A DNA stretch of 64,000 nt from Oceanicola sp. 22II-s10i (GCF_002210105.1 NZ_AQQU01000007.1:209402-273401), one strand, 5' to 3'; counted from the first letter of the stretch, positions 1 through 9,047 are shown. Numbers and translations: made by a program. Notes: generated by a model from the sequence alone, not told the origin.

Positions 1-173
1 AACAGGTGTTCAAGGTGAACGGGATCGGCCAGCTGCTGATCACCGCGATCCAGGCCAATGACATCCCGATGGTCCAGACGCTGACTTTCATCTTCGCCGC
101 GCTGATCGTGCTCTTCAACCTGATCGCCGACGTGCTTTACGGCATCCTCGACCCCCGGATCCGCTATGACTGA
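1..173 (+). CDS. Peptide-type ABC transporter permease, C-terminal end (DppB/OppB type)
   Basis: Only the last 56 codons lie in the window. The frame is open from base 3 and ends at a TGA at 171-173. It shows a final transmembrane segment (TLTFIFAALIVLFNLIADV) followed by the YGILDPRIRYD tail, which is the usual end of DppB/OppB-type inner-membrane permeases for dipeptides, oligopeptides or nickel. It overlaps the start of the next permease gene by 8 bp, as is normal for translationally coupled B and C subunits. Substrate cannot be told from this fragment. The family call is strong because of the tail motif and the neighbour. Confidence 0.85.
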   Translation, partial: QVFKVNGIGQLLITAIQANDIPMVQTLTFIFAALIVLFNLIADVLYGILDPRIRYD

Positions 174-1143
174 CAAGACCAACCCCGCATCCGAGGACAT
201 GGCCCCCGTCGGCGCCGTGCCGTCCGGCGACGGCGTGCTCGACACCGGCCCCGTGCCCACCAACCCGCCCCGCAGCCAGTGGCGCGAGGTCTGGAGCCAG
301 TTCATCCACCACAAGGGCGCCGTGGCGGCCGGTATCATCTTCATCCTGATCGTGCTCGGCGTCTTCGTCGGGCCCCTGATCTGGCCGGAAAGCGCGACCT
401 TCATCGACATACGGGCCCGTAACCAGGGCCCGAGCCTCGCGCATCCCTTCGGCACCGACCAGCTGGGCCGGGACATGCTGGCGCGGATGATGTTCGGCGG
501 CCAGACCTCGGTCCTCGTCGGTATCGTTGCGATGCTGCTCGGCCTCGTGCTGGGCAGCGCCATCGGGGTGTTGGCAGGTTACTTCCGCCGCCTCGACGGA
601 CCGCTGATGCGCCTCACGGACCTGTTCCTTGCCCTGCCCCTGCTGCCGCTGCTGCTGGTTATGGTGATGCTGTTCCGCGACGGGCTGGCCGCCGCCTTCG
701 GGCCGGAGACGGGGATCTTCATCCTGATGGTCACGGCCATCGGCGTCACGTCGTGGATGCCGACCGCGCGGATCGTGCGCGGCGACGTGCTGGCGCTGAA
801 GGAGCGCGAGTTCGTCCTCGCCGCCCGGTCCATCGGCACCTCGAACTTCAAGCTGATCGCCCGGCACATCCTGCCGAACGTGATCTCGCCCATCGTCGTG
901 TCCGCGACGCTGGGGATCGCCAACGCCATCATCACCGAAAGCGCGCTGTCGTTCCTCGGCCTCGGCTTCCCGCCGGACTTCCCGACATGGGGCCGGCTGC
1001 TGTTCGACGCCGTCGACTACATGCAGCAGAACCCCGAGCGGGTGATTCTGCCGGGCCTCGCCATCTCGCTGACCGTGCTGTCGGTGAACTACCTCGGCGA
1101 CGGCCTGCGCGACGCGCTGGACCCCCGGATCCGGGGCCGCTGA
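166..1143 (+). CDS. Peptide-type ABC transporter permease (DppC/OppC type)
   Basis: Inner-membrane permease of 325 residues, the second permease of a class-5 (dipeptide/oligopeptide/nickel) ABC importer. A hydrophilic N-terminus (1-50) leads to a first membrane helix at about 52-70. The OppC hallmark HPFGTDQLGRD is at about 93-103. The cytoplasmic EAA coupling loop lies at about 214-245 (EREFVLAARSIGTSN...ILPNVISP), where it would dock with the ATPase. The protein ends DALDPRIRGR, the same tail style as its partner. It starts inside the upstream permease gene (8-bp overlap) and is followed by a hairpin, so it appears to be the last gene of its operon. No ATPase follows, so the ATPase genes must lie outside the window. 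Substrate unknown. Confidence 0.92.
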   Translation: MTDKTNPASEDMAPVGAVPSGDGVLDTGPVPTNPPRSQWREVWSQFIHHKGAVAAGIIFILIVLGVFVGPLIWPESATFIDIRARNQGPSLAHPFGTDQLGRDMLARMMFGGQTSVLVGIVAMLLGLVLGSAIGVLAGYFRRLDGPLMRLTDLFLALPLLPLLLVMVMLFRDGLAAAFGPETGIFILMVTAIGVTSWMPTARIVRGDVLALKEREFVLAARSIGTSNFKLIARHILPNVISPIVVSATLGIANAIITESALSFLGLGFPPDFPTWGRLLFDAVDYMQQNPERVILPGLAISLTVLSVNYLGDGLRDALDPRIRGR

Positions 1144-1172
1144 GAAATAAGGACGAGACATCGTCAATCGCG

Positions 1173-1202
1173 ACCGGCCCGGCATGACATGCGCGGGCCG
1201 GT
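1173..1202 (+). terminator. Hairpin after the oppC-type permease gene
   Basis: A 9-bp perfect inverted repeat (ACCGGCCCG at 1173-1181 and CGGGCCGGT at 1194-1202) with a 12-base loop lies 30 bp after the permease stop and is followed by TCGCTTTC. The run of T is short, so this is a likely but not textbook intrinsic terminator. Confidence 0.5.
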
Positions 1203-1268
1203 TCGCTTTCGGGGACCTTGTTTCGGGTCTGAGGCCTTGTTCGGGAATTCGTTCCCCCAATCGCCCGG

Positions 1269-1292
1269 ATCAAGGTATTCGCCTATCTTGAT
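1269..1292. promoter_or_regulatory. Dyad upstream of the thiosulfate-type transporter gene
   Basis: The sequence ATCAAGGTA-N6-TATCTTGAT is an almost perfect dyad (one mismatched pair per arm) about 60 bp before the YeeE/YedE gene. Its size and place fit a dimeric repressor site. I cannot name the regulator. Confidence 0.35.
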
Positions 1293-1350
1293 ATGACCGA
1301 GCCACCGGCGTTATCGGAACAAAGTTCTGTTATTTCGCCGGAGCCCTTCC

Positions 1351-2406
1351 ATGTTCGAGTCCCTCGGTTTCGAAACGCTCACCCCGCGCGGGGCCAGCGT
1401 TTACCTCGCCCTCATCCTCGGCGCGCTGTTCGGTCTGCTGGCCGAGCGCACCGCCTTCTGCCTGCGGCGTGCGGTCGTTGGCGAGGACCGGCGGCAGGCC
1501 GCTGGCGTCTGGCTGATGGCACTGGCCGTCGCCGTGGCGGGCACGCAGGCCGCCGCCGTGGCGGGGCTGATCGACTTCGGCGACCACCGCCTGACGACCG
1601 GCTCGCTGCCGCTGCTGGCGCTGGTGGCGGGCGGTCTTGCGTTCGGCACCGGCATGGTCCTGACCCGTGGCTGCATCTCGCGCCTGACGGTGCTGGGCGC
1701 GGGTGGCAACCTGCGGGCGTTCTTCGTCCTCGCCCTCTTCGCCATCGTGGCCCATGCGACGCTCAAGGGCGCGCTTACGCCGCTCCGGACAGTGCTTTCG
1801 GGCTTCACCGTCGAACTGGGTGCGTCCGCCAACCTCGCCACATGGGCCGGCGGCCCGCTGCTGTGGTCCGCCGTCATCGCCCTGCCCGCGCTGGCTGTCG
1901 CGCTGACCTCGGGCAACCGTCCCGGCCGCCTGATCCTCGCCGCCATGATCGGCGCACTGGTGCCGCTCGGCTGGATCGGCACGGGCTACGTCCTGCTGGA
2001 CGAATTCGACCCGATCGCGATGGAGAGCCTGTCCTTCATCGCGCCGTGGACCGAGACGCTGTTCTGGACCATCGCCTCGACCGCCATCGAACCGGGCTTC
2101 GGCACCGGGCTGATCGGCGGCGTGCTGGTCGGTGCCCTCGTCTCCACCCTGATCGCGGGCCGTTTCCGCTGGCAGAGTTTCGAGACGCCCCGCCAGACCG
2201 GCCGCTACGCGGCAGGCGCGGTCCTGATGGGCGTGGGCGGCGTGCTGGCCGGGGGCTGCACCGTGGGCGCGGGCCTGGCCGGTGTGCCGACGCTGGGCCT
2301 GTCGGCGCTGATCGCGCTGGCCTCCATCGTCGCGGGCGCGGCCTTGGCGGCGCGGGTTCTGGGCGAGGCGGGCGGCACATCCGCCCTGCCCGTCCCCGCC
2401 GAATGA
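1351..2406 (+). CDS. YeeE/YedE (TsuA-type) membrane transporter for thiosulfate or another sulfur compound
   Basis: A 351-residue polytopic inner-membrane protein. The family takes up thiosulfate (TsuA) or related sulfur species. It contains two pseudo-symmetric halves and three cysteines in the conserved places: C37 (AFCLRR), C108 (TRGCISR) and C303 (GGCTVGAG), which match the cysteines thought to pass thiosulfate through the TsuA channel. The start ATG has a GGAG 8 bases upstream. The gene runs alone from a presumptive promoter region that holds a dyad at 1269-1292, and its stop abuts the stop of the convergent DUF3422 gene. A TusA-like gene and ccdA lie elsewhere in the window (near 25 kb) but not beside it, so no sulfur operon is implied. 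The substrate is inferred from the family. Confidence 0.85.
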   Translation: MFESLGFETLTPRGASVYLALILGALFGLLAERTAFCLRRAVVGEDRRQAAGVWLMALAVAVAGTQAAAVAGLIDFGDHRLTTGSLPLLALVAGGLAFGTGMVLTRGCISRLTVLGAGGNLRAFFVLALFAIVAHATLKGALTPLRTVLSGFTVELGASANLATWAGGPLLWSAVIALPALAVALTSGNRPGRLILAAMIGALVPLGWIGTGYVLLDEFDPIAMESLSFIAPWTETLFWTIASTAIEPGFGTGLIGGVLVGALVSTLIAGRFRWQSFETPRQTGRYAAGAVLMGVGGVLAGGCTVGAGLAGVPTLGLSALIALASIVAGAALAARVLGEAGGTSALPVPAE

Positions 2407-3684
2407 TCAGTGCAGGCGCCTGATCCGGCGCACCAGCAGCCAGACGGACAACACGACCGGCGGCACGATCAGTGCCGTCAGCCATGTCTTGTCCAGCCCC
2501 GCCATGTAGGCGAGCGGCATCGCCAGATAGGCGACGAGGCTGACCGCGTAATAGCTGATCGCCACGACCGACAGCCCCTCCACCGTCTTCTGCAGCCGCA
2601 ACTGTGCATCCGCCCGGCGGTCCATGCTTTCCAGCAGCTTCTGGTTCTGCGCGCTGCGTTCGACATCCACGCGGGTCTGCAACAGCTCGCCCGCGCGGAT
2701 CGCCCGGTCGGCCAGCTTCGCCAGCCGCGCCTCGGTCGAACGCACCGTCCGCATCGCCGGGTCGTAGCGCCGGGTGACGAACTCGGTGAAACTCTGCCGC
2801 CCGCGAAACTTCACCTCGCGCAGCAGGTCGATCCGCTCCAGCACGATCGCTTCGTAAGCCGCCGTCGCGCCGAAGCGGAAGGCCGCCTGCGCGCCCATGT
2901 TCTCCAGCTCCGCGGCCACGGCCAGCAGGCGGTCCAGCGTCGCCTCGGCCCGTGTCGCGCCATCCGCCATGGCGCCGATCAGTGCGGTCAGTTCGCGGTC
3001 CATGCCGCCCATCCTCGGGTTGATGTCGCGCGCCCGCGCAAAACCAAGCATCGACATGGCGCGATAGGTCTCGATCTCGCACAGCCGCTGCACGATCCGC
3101 CCCGTGCGCCGCGCCCCCAGTTCGGCACCGGCAAAGACGGCGAACCGCATGTGCCCGGCCGGGTCGATGCGGAAATCGCCCGCCACGACCGCCTCGTCGT
3201 CCAGCACATGCGCGGCGGCGAGGCTTTCGGGCACGAACCAGTCGTCCAGCCGCGCGGCGATCTCGGCCCCGTCCGCCGGGCGCGGCGCGACCCGGACGAG
3301 GATCGACGTCATCCGCACGCCGGGCGCGGTGTCGAGCCACCCGGCCGGAAAGACATCGAACTCCGCCGGATCGAAGGGCCGCCCCGTCAGCCCCTCGCTG
3401 ATCGCGGTGTAGGTCACGAATTCCGTGTGGCTTTCCCATTTCAACTGGTGCCGCCCGATCTGCCCTGACCAGTGCGTTGCCCCCGGCTGAGGATGCGGCG
3501 CGCCGTGCCGGTCGAGCAGCGAAACCAGATGCGCGACATCCGCCGCCCGGTCCCGCGCCACCGCCCCGTCGGGACGCTTGATCGCAAGGAAGACGACCGT
3601 CGCCGGGGCGGTCAGGGCCGGAAACGGACGGGCGTGCAGTTCGTTGGCAAGCTGGTAGCGCAGCGGGTGATCTGTGAGGGGCAT
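2407..3684 (-). CDS. DUF3422 family membrane-anchored protein
   Basis: A 425-residue protein of the DUF3422 family, function unknown. It begins MPLTDHPLRYQLANELHARPFP, the conserved family opening, which fixes the start at 3684 although the frame stays open further upstream across the neighbouring gene. The middle is soluble, with a long helical stretch at about 280-370, and the C-terminus carries two membrane helices (SYYAVSLVAYLAMPLAYMAG and WLTALIVPPVVLSVWLLV) with a basic tail, suggesting a CorA-like layout of a large cytoplasmic domain and a hairpin anchor. It is transcribed divergently from the Grx-MauE gene across a 156-bp shared control region. Family membership is firm and function is open. 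Confidence 0.82.
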   Translation of the reverse strand: MPLTDHPLRYQLANELHARPFPALTAPATVVFLAIKRPDGAVARDRAADVAHLVSLLDRHGAPHPQPGATHWSGQIGRHQLKWESHTEFVTYTAISEGLTGRPFDPAEFDVFPAGWLDTAPGVRMTSILVRVAPRPADGAEIAARLDDWFVPESLAAAHVLDDEAVVAGDFRIDPAGHMRFAVFAGAELGARRTGRIVQRLCEIETYRAMSMLGFARARDINPRMGGMDRELTALIGAMADGATRAEATLDRLLAVAAELENMGAQAAFRFGATAAYEAIVLERIDLLREVKFRGRQSFTEFVTRRYDPAMRTVRSTEARLAKLADRAIRAGELLQTRVDVERSAQNQKLLESMDRRADAQLRLQKTVEGLSVVAISYYAVSLVAYLAMPLAYMAGLDKTWLTALIVPPVVLSVWLLVRRIRRLH

Positions 3685-3773
3685 GGCGCGTCTCCGGGTC
3701 AGGTTGCAACGCATAGCGTGCCGACGCCATCCGAGGAACGCGCTTTTTGTCGCAATATCAATACGTTGAAAGA

Positions 3774-3785
3774 ATACATTTGTAT
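3774..3785. promoter_or_regulatory. ATACA-TT-TGTAT palindrome in a divergent control region
   Basis: This short perfect inverted repeat lies between the divergent DUF3422 and Grx-MauE genes, in an A/T-rich patch that stands out from the GC-rich surroundings. It may be an operator or part of a promoter. Too short to assign to a regulator family. Confidence 0.3.
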
Positions 3786-3840
3786 GCCGAAACTTCCGGC
3801 GGGGTAAATGTGTTGTTCCGGCAGAGGAAAGGAGACGGCC

Positions 3841-4644
3841 ATGAGCGCGACTTCGGAACTTGAGGGCACCCTCACAGACCACCGCAAACGGCAGGATGCC
3901 AGCGCACGGCCACGCGCGATCCTCTACCGGATGGTCATGCCCGAACACATCTGCCCCTATGGCCTGAAGTCCAAGTGGCTGCTTGAAAGCCACGGCTTCG
4001 ACGTCGAGGACCATCATCTGACGACACGCGCCGAAACAGACGCCTTCATGGAGCGGCACGAGGTCAAGACGACCCCCCAGACCTTCATCGCGCAGGAACG
4101 GATCGGCGGGTATGACGACCTGCGGGCCTACTTCGGCCAGCCGCTGGCGGATGCGGACGATACCAGCTACCGCCCGGTCATCGCGATCTTCGGCGTTTCC
4201 TTCCTGATGGCCCTGTCCATCATGGCGCTCAGCGGAGGCTCGATCCTGTCGCTGGCCACGGTCACAACATTCATCGCCATCGCGATGTGCCTGCTCGGGG
4301 TCCAGAAGTTGCAGGACGTCGAAGGGTTCTCGACCATGTTCCTGAACTACGACCTGCTGGCCCGTCGCTGGGTGCCCTACGGCTATGTCTATCCCTATGC
4401 CGAAACGCTGGCCGGTGTCCTGATGCTGGGCGGGCTGCTGCCCTGGGTGTCGGGGCCGGTCGCCCTGTTCATCGGCTCGGTCGGGGCGTGGTCGGTGTTC
4501 CGAGCGGTCTATATCGAGAAGCGGGAGCTCAAGTGCGCCTGCGTCGGCGGCGGGTCTAACGTGCCGCTCGGCTTCGTGTCGCTGACCGAGAACGTGATGA
4601 TGATGCTGATGGGGATCTACACGCTGATCGGTATAGCACTGTAG
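3841..4644 (+). CDS. Glutaredoxin-MauE/DoxX fusion membrane protein
   Basis: A 267-residue two-domain protein. Residues 25-100 form a glutaredoxin fold with the monothiol active site C38-P-Y-G and the cis-proline motif TTPQTF (77-82). Residues 111-267 hold four predicted membrane helices of the MauE/DoxX redox-associated type and end with C232-x-C234 in KCACVGGGSNVPLG, which faces the same redox role. The likely job is thiol electron transfer across or at the inner membrane, perhaps to a periplasmic protein. The start at 3841 is chosen because AAGGAG lies 6 bases upstream; an in-frame ATG-like start 33 bp earlier has no ribosome-binding site. It is divergent from the DUF3422 gene. The electron partner is unknown. 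Confidence 0.8.
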   Translation: MSATSELEGTLTDHRKRQDASARPRAILYRMVMPEHICPYGLKSKWLLESHGFDVEDHHLTTRAETDAFMERHEVKTTPQTFIAQERIGGYDDLRAYFGQPLADADDTSYRPVIAIFGVSFLMALSIMALSGGSILSLATVTTFIAIAMCLLGVQKLQDVEGFSTMFLNYDLLARRWVPYGYVYPYAETLAGVLMLGGLLPWVSGPVALFIGSVGAWSVFRAVYIEKRELKCACVGGGSNVPLGFVSLTENVMMMLMGIYTLIGIAL

Positions 4645-4653
4645 CGCCTTGCG

Positions 4654-5871
4654 TCAGGTGCCCGGAGCGACCGGTTCCGCGTCCGATCCGCCGGACAGGA
4701 CAGCGCCACCGGTGACGTCCTCGCGGTAAATCCAGTCGAACTGACGCACCATGGCTGCCGGCGCGACGATCCCCCCGAGACGCAGCGCCAAGTGGCCTGC
4801 CGCGCGCAAAGGCGGCAGGCTGACATGATACTTCCACGCATTGCGAGAGGCCGCGCCGACGATCCGGGCCGCGCGCCGGGCGCGACGGTCCTGATAGGCG
4901 GCGAGCCGGTCCGGCAAGGCGCCAGGGCCGTCGAGCGTTTCGGCCAGAACCCACGCATCCTCGAGCGCAAGGCATGCGCCCTGCGCCATGAAGGGCAGCG
5001 TCGGATGGGCCGCGTCGCCAAGCAGCGCCAGACCCCCGTCGTGCCACCGCCGGGCCACCGGGTGCCGGAACAGGCCCCAGCGTCCGACCGTCTCGACCCG
5101 CGACAGCAGCTCCCGCACCTCTGGACCGAACCCCGCGAAGAGCGCCCGCAGTGCCGCCGGATCGCCGGGCTGGGACCAGCTTTCCTCGGTCCATTCCGGG
5201 GTTTCATAAACGGCGACTATGTTGCGCGCCCGTCCGCCGCGCAGCGGGTAGGTCACCAGATGCCGCCCCGGCCCCATGAAGAGCCGCACCTCGGGTTCCA
5301 GCGGGCCAGTCTCCTCGACCATCGCACGCCATGCGACCTGTCGGGTGAAGAAAGGCTTGGCCGCGCCGTTCAGGGCGGGACGCACGCGGGAATGCAGACC
5401 GTCGGCGCCGATGACCACATCGGCCCGCACCCGTGCGCCCTGCATCGTCACGATCTCGGGCCGCGCGCCGCCATGCACCTCGGCCGCCTGATGCATCAGG
5501 CCGATCCTTGCGCCCGCGGCCCGTGCGCCCTGCGCCAGAACGTCGATCAGGTCGGCCCGGTAAACGCAGTAATGCCCGCCCGTCCCGTGCCGCGCGACAT
5601 CCAGCGGCAGCACCTCTTCGCCATGGTGATTGCAGAGCGTCACAGCCTCGGCCCGGACCGCACCGGTCCGCTTGAGCGCGGTGTCGAGGCCAAGACCCCG
5701 CAGCACGGCCATCCCGTTGGGCGACACCTGCAGCCCCGCGCCGACCTCGCGGATCTCGGCGGCCTGCTCCAGCACGCGCACCTCGGCCCCGCGCAGCGCA
5801 AGGGCGCGGGCGGCGGCCAGACCACCGATCCCGGCGCCGATGATCGCGATATGTGTGCCGCTCAGACTCAT
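4654..5871 (-). CDS. FAD-dependent monooxygenase (salicylate/3-hydroxybenzoate hydroxylase-like)
   Basis: A 405-residue class A flavoprotein monooxygenase. It shows the dinucleotide motif GAGIGG at 12-17, the DG motif in GADGLHSRVR (about 156-165), and the GD motif with ribityl contacts in LLGDAAHPTLPFMAQG (about 282-297). Such enzymes use NAD(P)H and oxygen to hydroxylate an aromatic ring. The closest remembered relatives are salicylate 1-hydroxylase and 3-hydroxybenzoate 6-hydroxylase, but no aromatic pathway genes sit beside it, so the substrate is not known. The gene is convergent with the Grx-MauE gene and lies after the dksA terminator. Confidence 0.88.
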   Translation of the reverse strand: MSLSGTHIAIIGAGIGGLAAARALALRGAEVRVLEQAAEIREVGAGLQVSPNGMAVLRGLGLDTALKRTGAVRAEAVTLCNHHGEEVLPLDVARHGTGGHYCVYRADLIDVLAQGARAAGARIGLMHQAAEVHGGARPEIVTMQGARVRADVVIGADGLHSRVRPALNGAAKPFFTRQVAWRAMVEETGPLEPEVRLFMGPGRHLVTYPLRGGRARNIVAVYETPEWTEESWSQPGDPAALRALFAGFGPEVRELLSRVETVGRWGLFRHPVARRWHDGGLALLGDAAHPTLPFMAQGACLALEDAWVLAETLDGPGALPDRLAAYQDRRARRAARIVGAASRNAWKYHVSLPPLRAAGHLALRLGGIVAPAAMVRQFDWIYREDVTGGAVLSGGSDAEPVAPGT

Positions 5872-5889
5872 GGCGCCTGTTGATACGAA

Positions 5890-5914
5890 AAAACGCCGGG
5901 ACGAAAGCCCGGCG
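5890..5914 (-). terminator. Intrinsic terminator of dksA
   Basis: A 7-bp stem (CGCCGGG at 5894-5900 with CCCGGCG at 5908-5914). Read on the minus strand it is followed by six T, the standard form of an intrinsic terminator. It lies 57 bp after the dksA stop and just before the monooxygenase start, so the two genes are separate units. Confidence 0.75.
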
Positions 5915-5970
5915 CGACCTCTTTACCACCCGATCCGCAAAGCGGAAATTCGAAACCGTCCGCCGCGACC

Positions 5971-6393
5971 TCAGTCGTCGCGATGAACCTTCTCGCGCCG
6001 CTCGTGACGCTCCTGCGCCTCGAGGCTCATGGTAGCGATCGGCCGCGCATCGAGCCGCTTGAGGCTGATCGGCTCACCGGTCACTTCGCAATACCCGTAT
6101 TCGCCCTCGTCGATCCGGCGGAGCGCCGCGTCGATCTTGGACACCAGCTTGCGCTGACGGTCACGGGTTCTGAGTTCCAGTGCGCGATCGGTCTCTTCGC
6201 TCGCGCGGTCTGCGACATCGGGAATGTTACGCGTGCTGCCCTGCAGACCTTCGATGGTCTCCCGGCTGTCTTCGAGGATCTCATCCTTCCAGGCCAGCAA
6301 CTTTCTCCGGAAATATTCGAGCTGACGCTCGTTCATGAAAGGTTCGTCTTCAGCGGGCTGATAGTCATCAGAGAGAAACGTCTCCGCTTTCAT
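5971..6393 (-). CDS. dksA: RNA polymerase-binding regulator DksA (one-cysteine type)
   Basis: A 140-residue DksA homologue that works with ppGpp at the RNA polymerase secondary channel. A coiled coil spans about 20-95 and its tip carries D59, D62 and A64 (IPDVADRASEE), matching the functional tip residues D71, D74 and A76 of E. coli DksA. The C-terminal globular domain keeps only one (C102, YGYCEVTGEP) of the four zinc cysteines; the others are replaced (T105, M122, E125 region). This is the known alphaproteobacterial form, which folds without a classical zinc finger. The start has AAGGAG 8 bases upstream. A strong terminator follows. Confidence 0.92.
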   Translation of the reverse strand: MKAETFLSDDYQPAEDEPFMNERQLEYFRRKLLAWKDEILEDSRETIEGLQGSTRNIPDVADRASEETDRALELRTRDRQRKLVSKIDAALRRIDEGEYGYCEVTGEPISLKRLDARPIATMSLEAQERHERREKVHRDD

Positions 6394-6699
6394 CCACAAG
6401 GCTCCTTCAAAAACCGGCCGTGTCCGTCGTTTTTGGATCACCGACGACCACAGAGCCACCCCACGCGAGCATCTACCCCTTTCGTTCCCCCATGTCACTA
6501 CACAATGCTGAAAATGCTCGCTTCCCATTCCGAGGTGCGTATCGAGCCGACGACGGATGTCCATGCGATTGCCTCTTGCGTCCGTCCGGGGCCGAGGCAA
6601 TCGTGACCTCCAGCGGACAAGGGTGGGCTATTGGGGCTCCATCCTGATGGTCCGCTGCGCCGGCGGTCCGGGACCGCCGATTTTGTCGGGGCGTATTTC
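6394..6699. other. Intergenic region between dksA and the VHL-like gene
   Basis: This 306-bp divergent spacer must hold the promoters of dksA (minus) and of the exported protein gene (plus). I see no convincing -35/-10 pair and no conserved small gene. The open frames crossing it lack ribosome-binding sites and family features. Confidence 0.5.
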
Positions 6700-8040
6700 A
6701 TGTCTTCATTTCTCCCGCGCCACGCGTGGTGCATGGTTCTGTGTGTGTCCATTCTGTCGTTTTCACTGACTGCCGGGCGTTCCGAGGAATGGGGAAATGC
6801 CTGGTCCGAGGTCCGAGGCTGGACCGTATATCAATCCGAAGACACCGGGTGTCACGCGAGTCGCAACATCGCCACCACGATGGAGCTGGGGATGCTGGTG
6901 TCCCCGGCGGGCAATTGGGAAATGCTGCTGTCGACCCAGACCGCCCACGACATCAGCGTGCCCGGCAGCTGGACTGTCGACGGGCAGTCGCATGAGACCG
7001 AATTCTATTCCTACGAGGGCTGGTACCGGGTTCCGGTCGACGGCCCCGAACGTCGGACGCTTGCCGCGGGCCGGACTCTGGTGGTCCAGACGCCGACAGA
7101 ATACGAGGCGTTCCAGTTGGACGGCATGACCGCCATGCTATTGAAAATGCAGGAATGTTGGGAAAGCGCGACCAACCCTTCGCCGGACAGCAACAAGGCA
7201 CCAGTCGAAGCCCTGCCCAAGCCCGGCACGGGCGCCGAGACGCCGCGCGACGCGACCCGGGCGGTCTATGGGCAGGCCCGTGGGTGGACGATCTATTCGA
7301 CGACCGCCTACGGCGAATACAGCGGTTGCCGGATGGAACGTGGCGGCGGGTTCGACTTTTCCCTGACCCGCAATGTCGGATACTGGACGTTCTCGCTCCC
7401 CGTGTCGCTGCCGCAGGACACGCTTGCCGACGTCATCCTCGACATCGACCGATACAGCTTCGACCTCCGCATGATCGCGTCGTCGAGCGGAGAGCTGACG
7501 GCCCGGATCGATCCTGCATTGGTGCAGCGGATCGCGCAGGCCGGTGTGATCCAGGTCGTGGTGAATGGCGCCTCGCACGGACTGTCGGCCAGCGGGACGC
7601 AGGCGGCCATCTCGAAGATCGGCGAATGCGACGACCGGCGCGGACGGACCGCGGCGGCGGCCCCTGCCCCGTCTCCGCGGCTACCGGATCGCAACGCACA
7701 ACCGGGGATCAAGCCGGTGCCGCCGCACATCCGCATTCCCGGCGGCGACAGCGATGCCTATAAGATGGGCACCGGCTGTCCGGCGGTCGGGTCGGTCAAG
7801 TCGCCCAACCTTCAGGACTGGGGCAACATCACCTTCGTCAACCGGTCTGACCGCGCGGTCCTCATCTACTGGCTGGACTACGATGGGCTGCCGGTCGAGA
7901 TGGCCGGGCTGGGCCGGAACGAGCAGATCTACATCAACTCGACAGCCGGGCATTTCTTCGTGGCCAAGGACAGCGACTTTGCCTGCCATGGCGGAGTGAT
8001 CGAGGTTCCACTGGGGGAAAACACACATACGATCCGTTGA
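6700..8040 (+). CDS. Exported protein with two internal repeats and a C-terminal VHL-beta-like domain
   Basis: A 446-residue protein with an N-terminal signal peptide (about 1-26, MVLCVSILSFSLTAG core). Residues 39-153 and 194-310 are two copies of an unnamed domain: each begins RGWT[V/I]Y, has GC about 10-15 residues later, and ends with K-x-x-EC (C51/C153 and C210/C310 could form one disulfide each). A Pro/Ala linker (316-345) leads to residues 363-446, which match the eukaryotic von Hippel-Lindau beta domain: ITFVNRSDRAVLIYWLDYDG, then a gap-free 30-residue alignment through GHFFVAKD. Of the VHL hydroxyproline-pocket residues, W88, S111 and H115 are kept (W391, S414, H418), while Y98 is M401 and W117 is F420. 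Start chosen for the signal peptide. Base composition looks somewhat lower in GC than its neighbours. The ligand is unknown. Confidence 0.78.
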   Translation: MSSFLPRHAWCMVLCVSILSFSLTAGRSEEWGNAWSEVRGWTVYQSEDTGCHASRNIATTMELGMLVSPAGNWEMLLSTQTAHDISVPGSWTVDGQSHETEFYSYEGWYRVPVDGPERRTLAAGRTLVVQTPTEYEAFQLDGMTAMLLKMQECWESATNPSPDSNKAPVEALPKPGTGAETPRDATRAVYGQARGWTIYSTTAYGEYSGCRMERGGGFDFSLTRNVGYWTFSLPVSLPQDTLADVILDIDRYSFDLRMIASSSGELTARIDPALVQRIAQAGVIQVVVNGASHGLSASGTQAAISKIGECDDRRGRTAAAAPAPSPRLPDRNAQPGIKPVPPHIRIPGGDSDAYKMGTGCPAVGSVKSPNLQDWGNITFVNRSDRAVLIYWLDYDGLPVEMAGLGRNEQIYINSTAGHFFVAKDSDFACHGGVIEVPLGENTHTIR

Positions 8041-8167
8041 AAGCCCGCGGACCCGACCACATCCTTGCAACCCGGCCCCTGTGACCTGCCGACCGGCAGG
8101 CTGCGGATTGCGGGTCATGCCGAAGCGCACTAGTGTCGATCCCGACACGTCACGAGGAATGGATCGC

Positions 8168-9007
<840 letters not shown>

Positions 9008-9014
9008 GACCAGT

Positions 9015-9047
9015 CCGATGGCGGCCCCCATCCGGGGTCGCCATCGG
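9015..9047 (+). terminator. Strong hairpin after moxR
   Basis: CCGATGGCG (9015-9023) pairs with CGCCATCGG (9039-9047) and the stem continues inward for about five more pairs with one mismatch, leaving a 4-5-base loop. No T-run follows. It probably ends or trims the moxR transcript, so the VWA gene 2.3 kb away is likely expressed from a different promoter. Confidence 0.55.

Noticed and set aside
3685..4059. Upstream extension of the DUF3422 frame
   Set aside because: The family starts at MPLTDHPLRY. The extra 125 codons lie antisense to the Grx-MauE gene and its control region.
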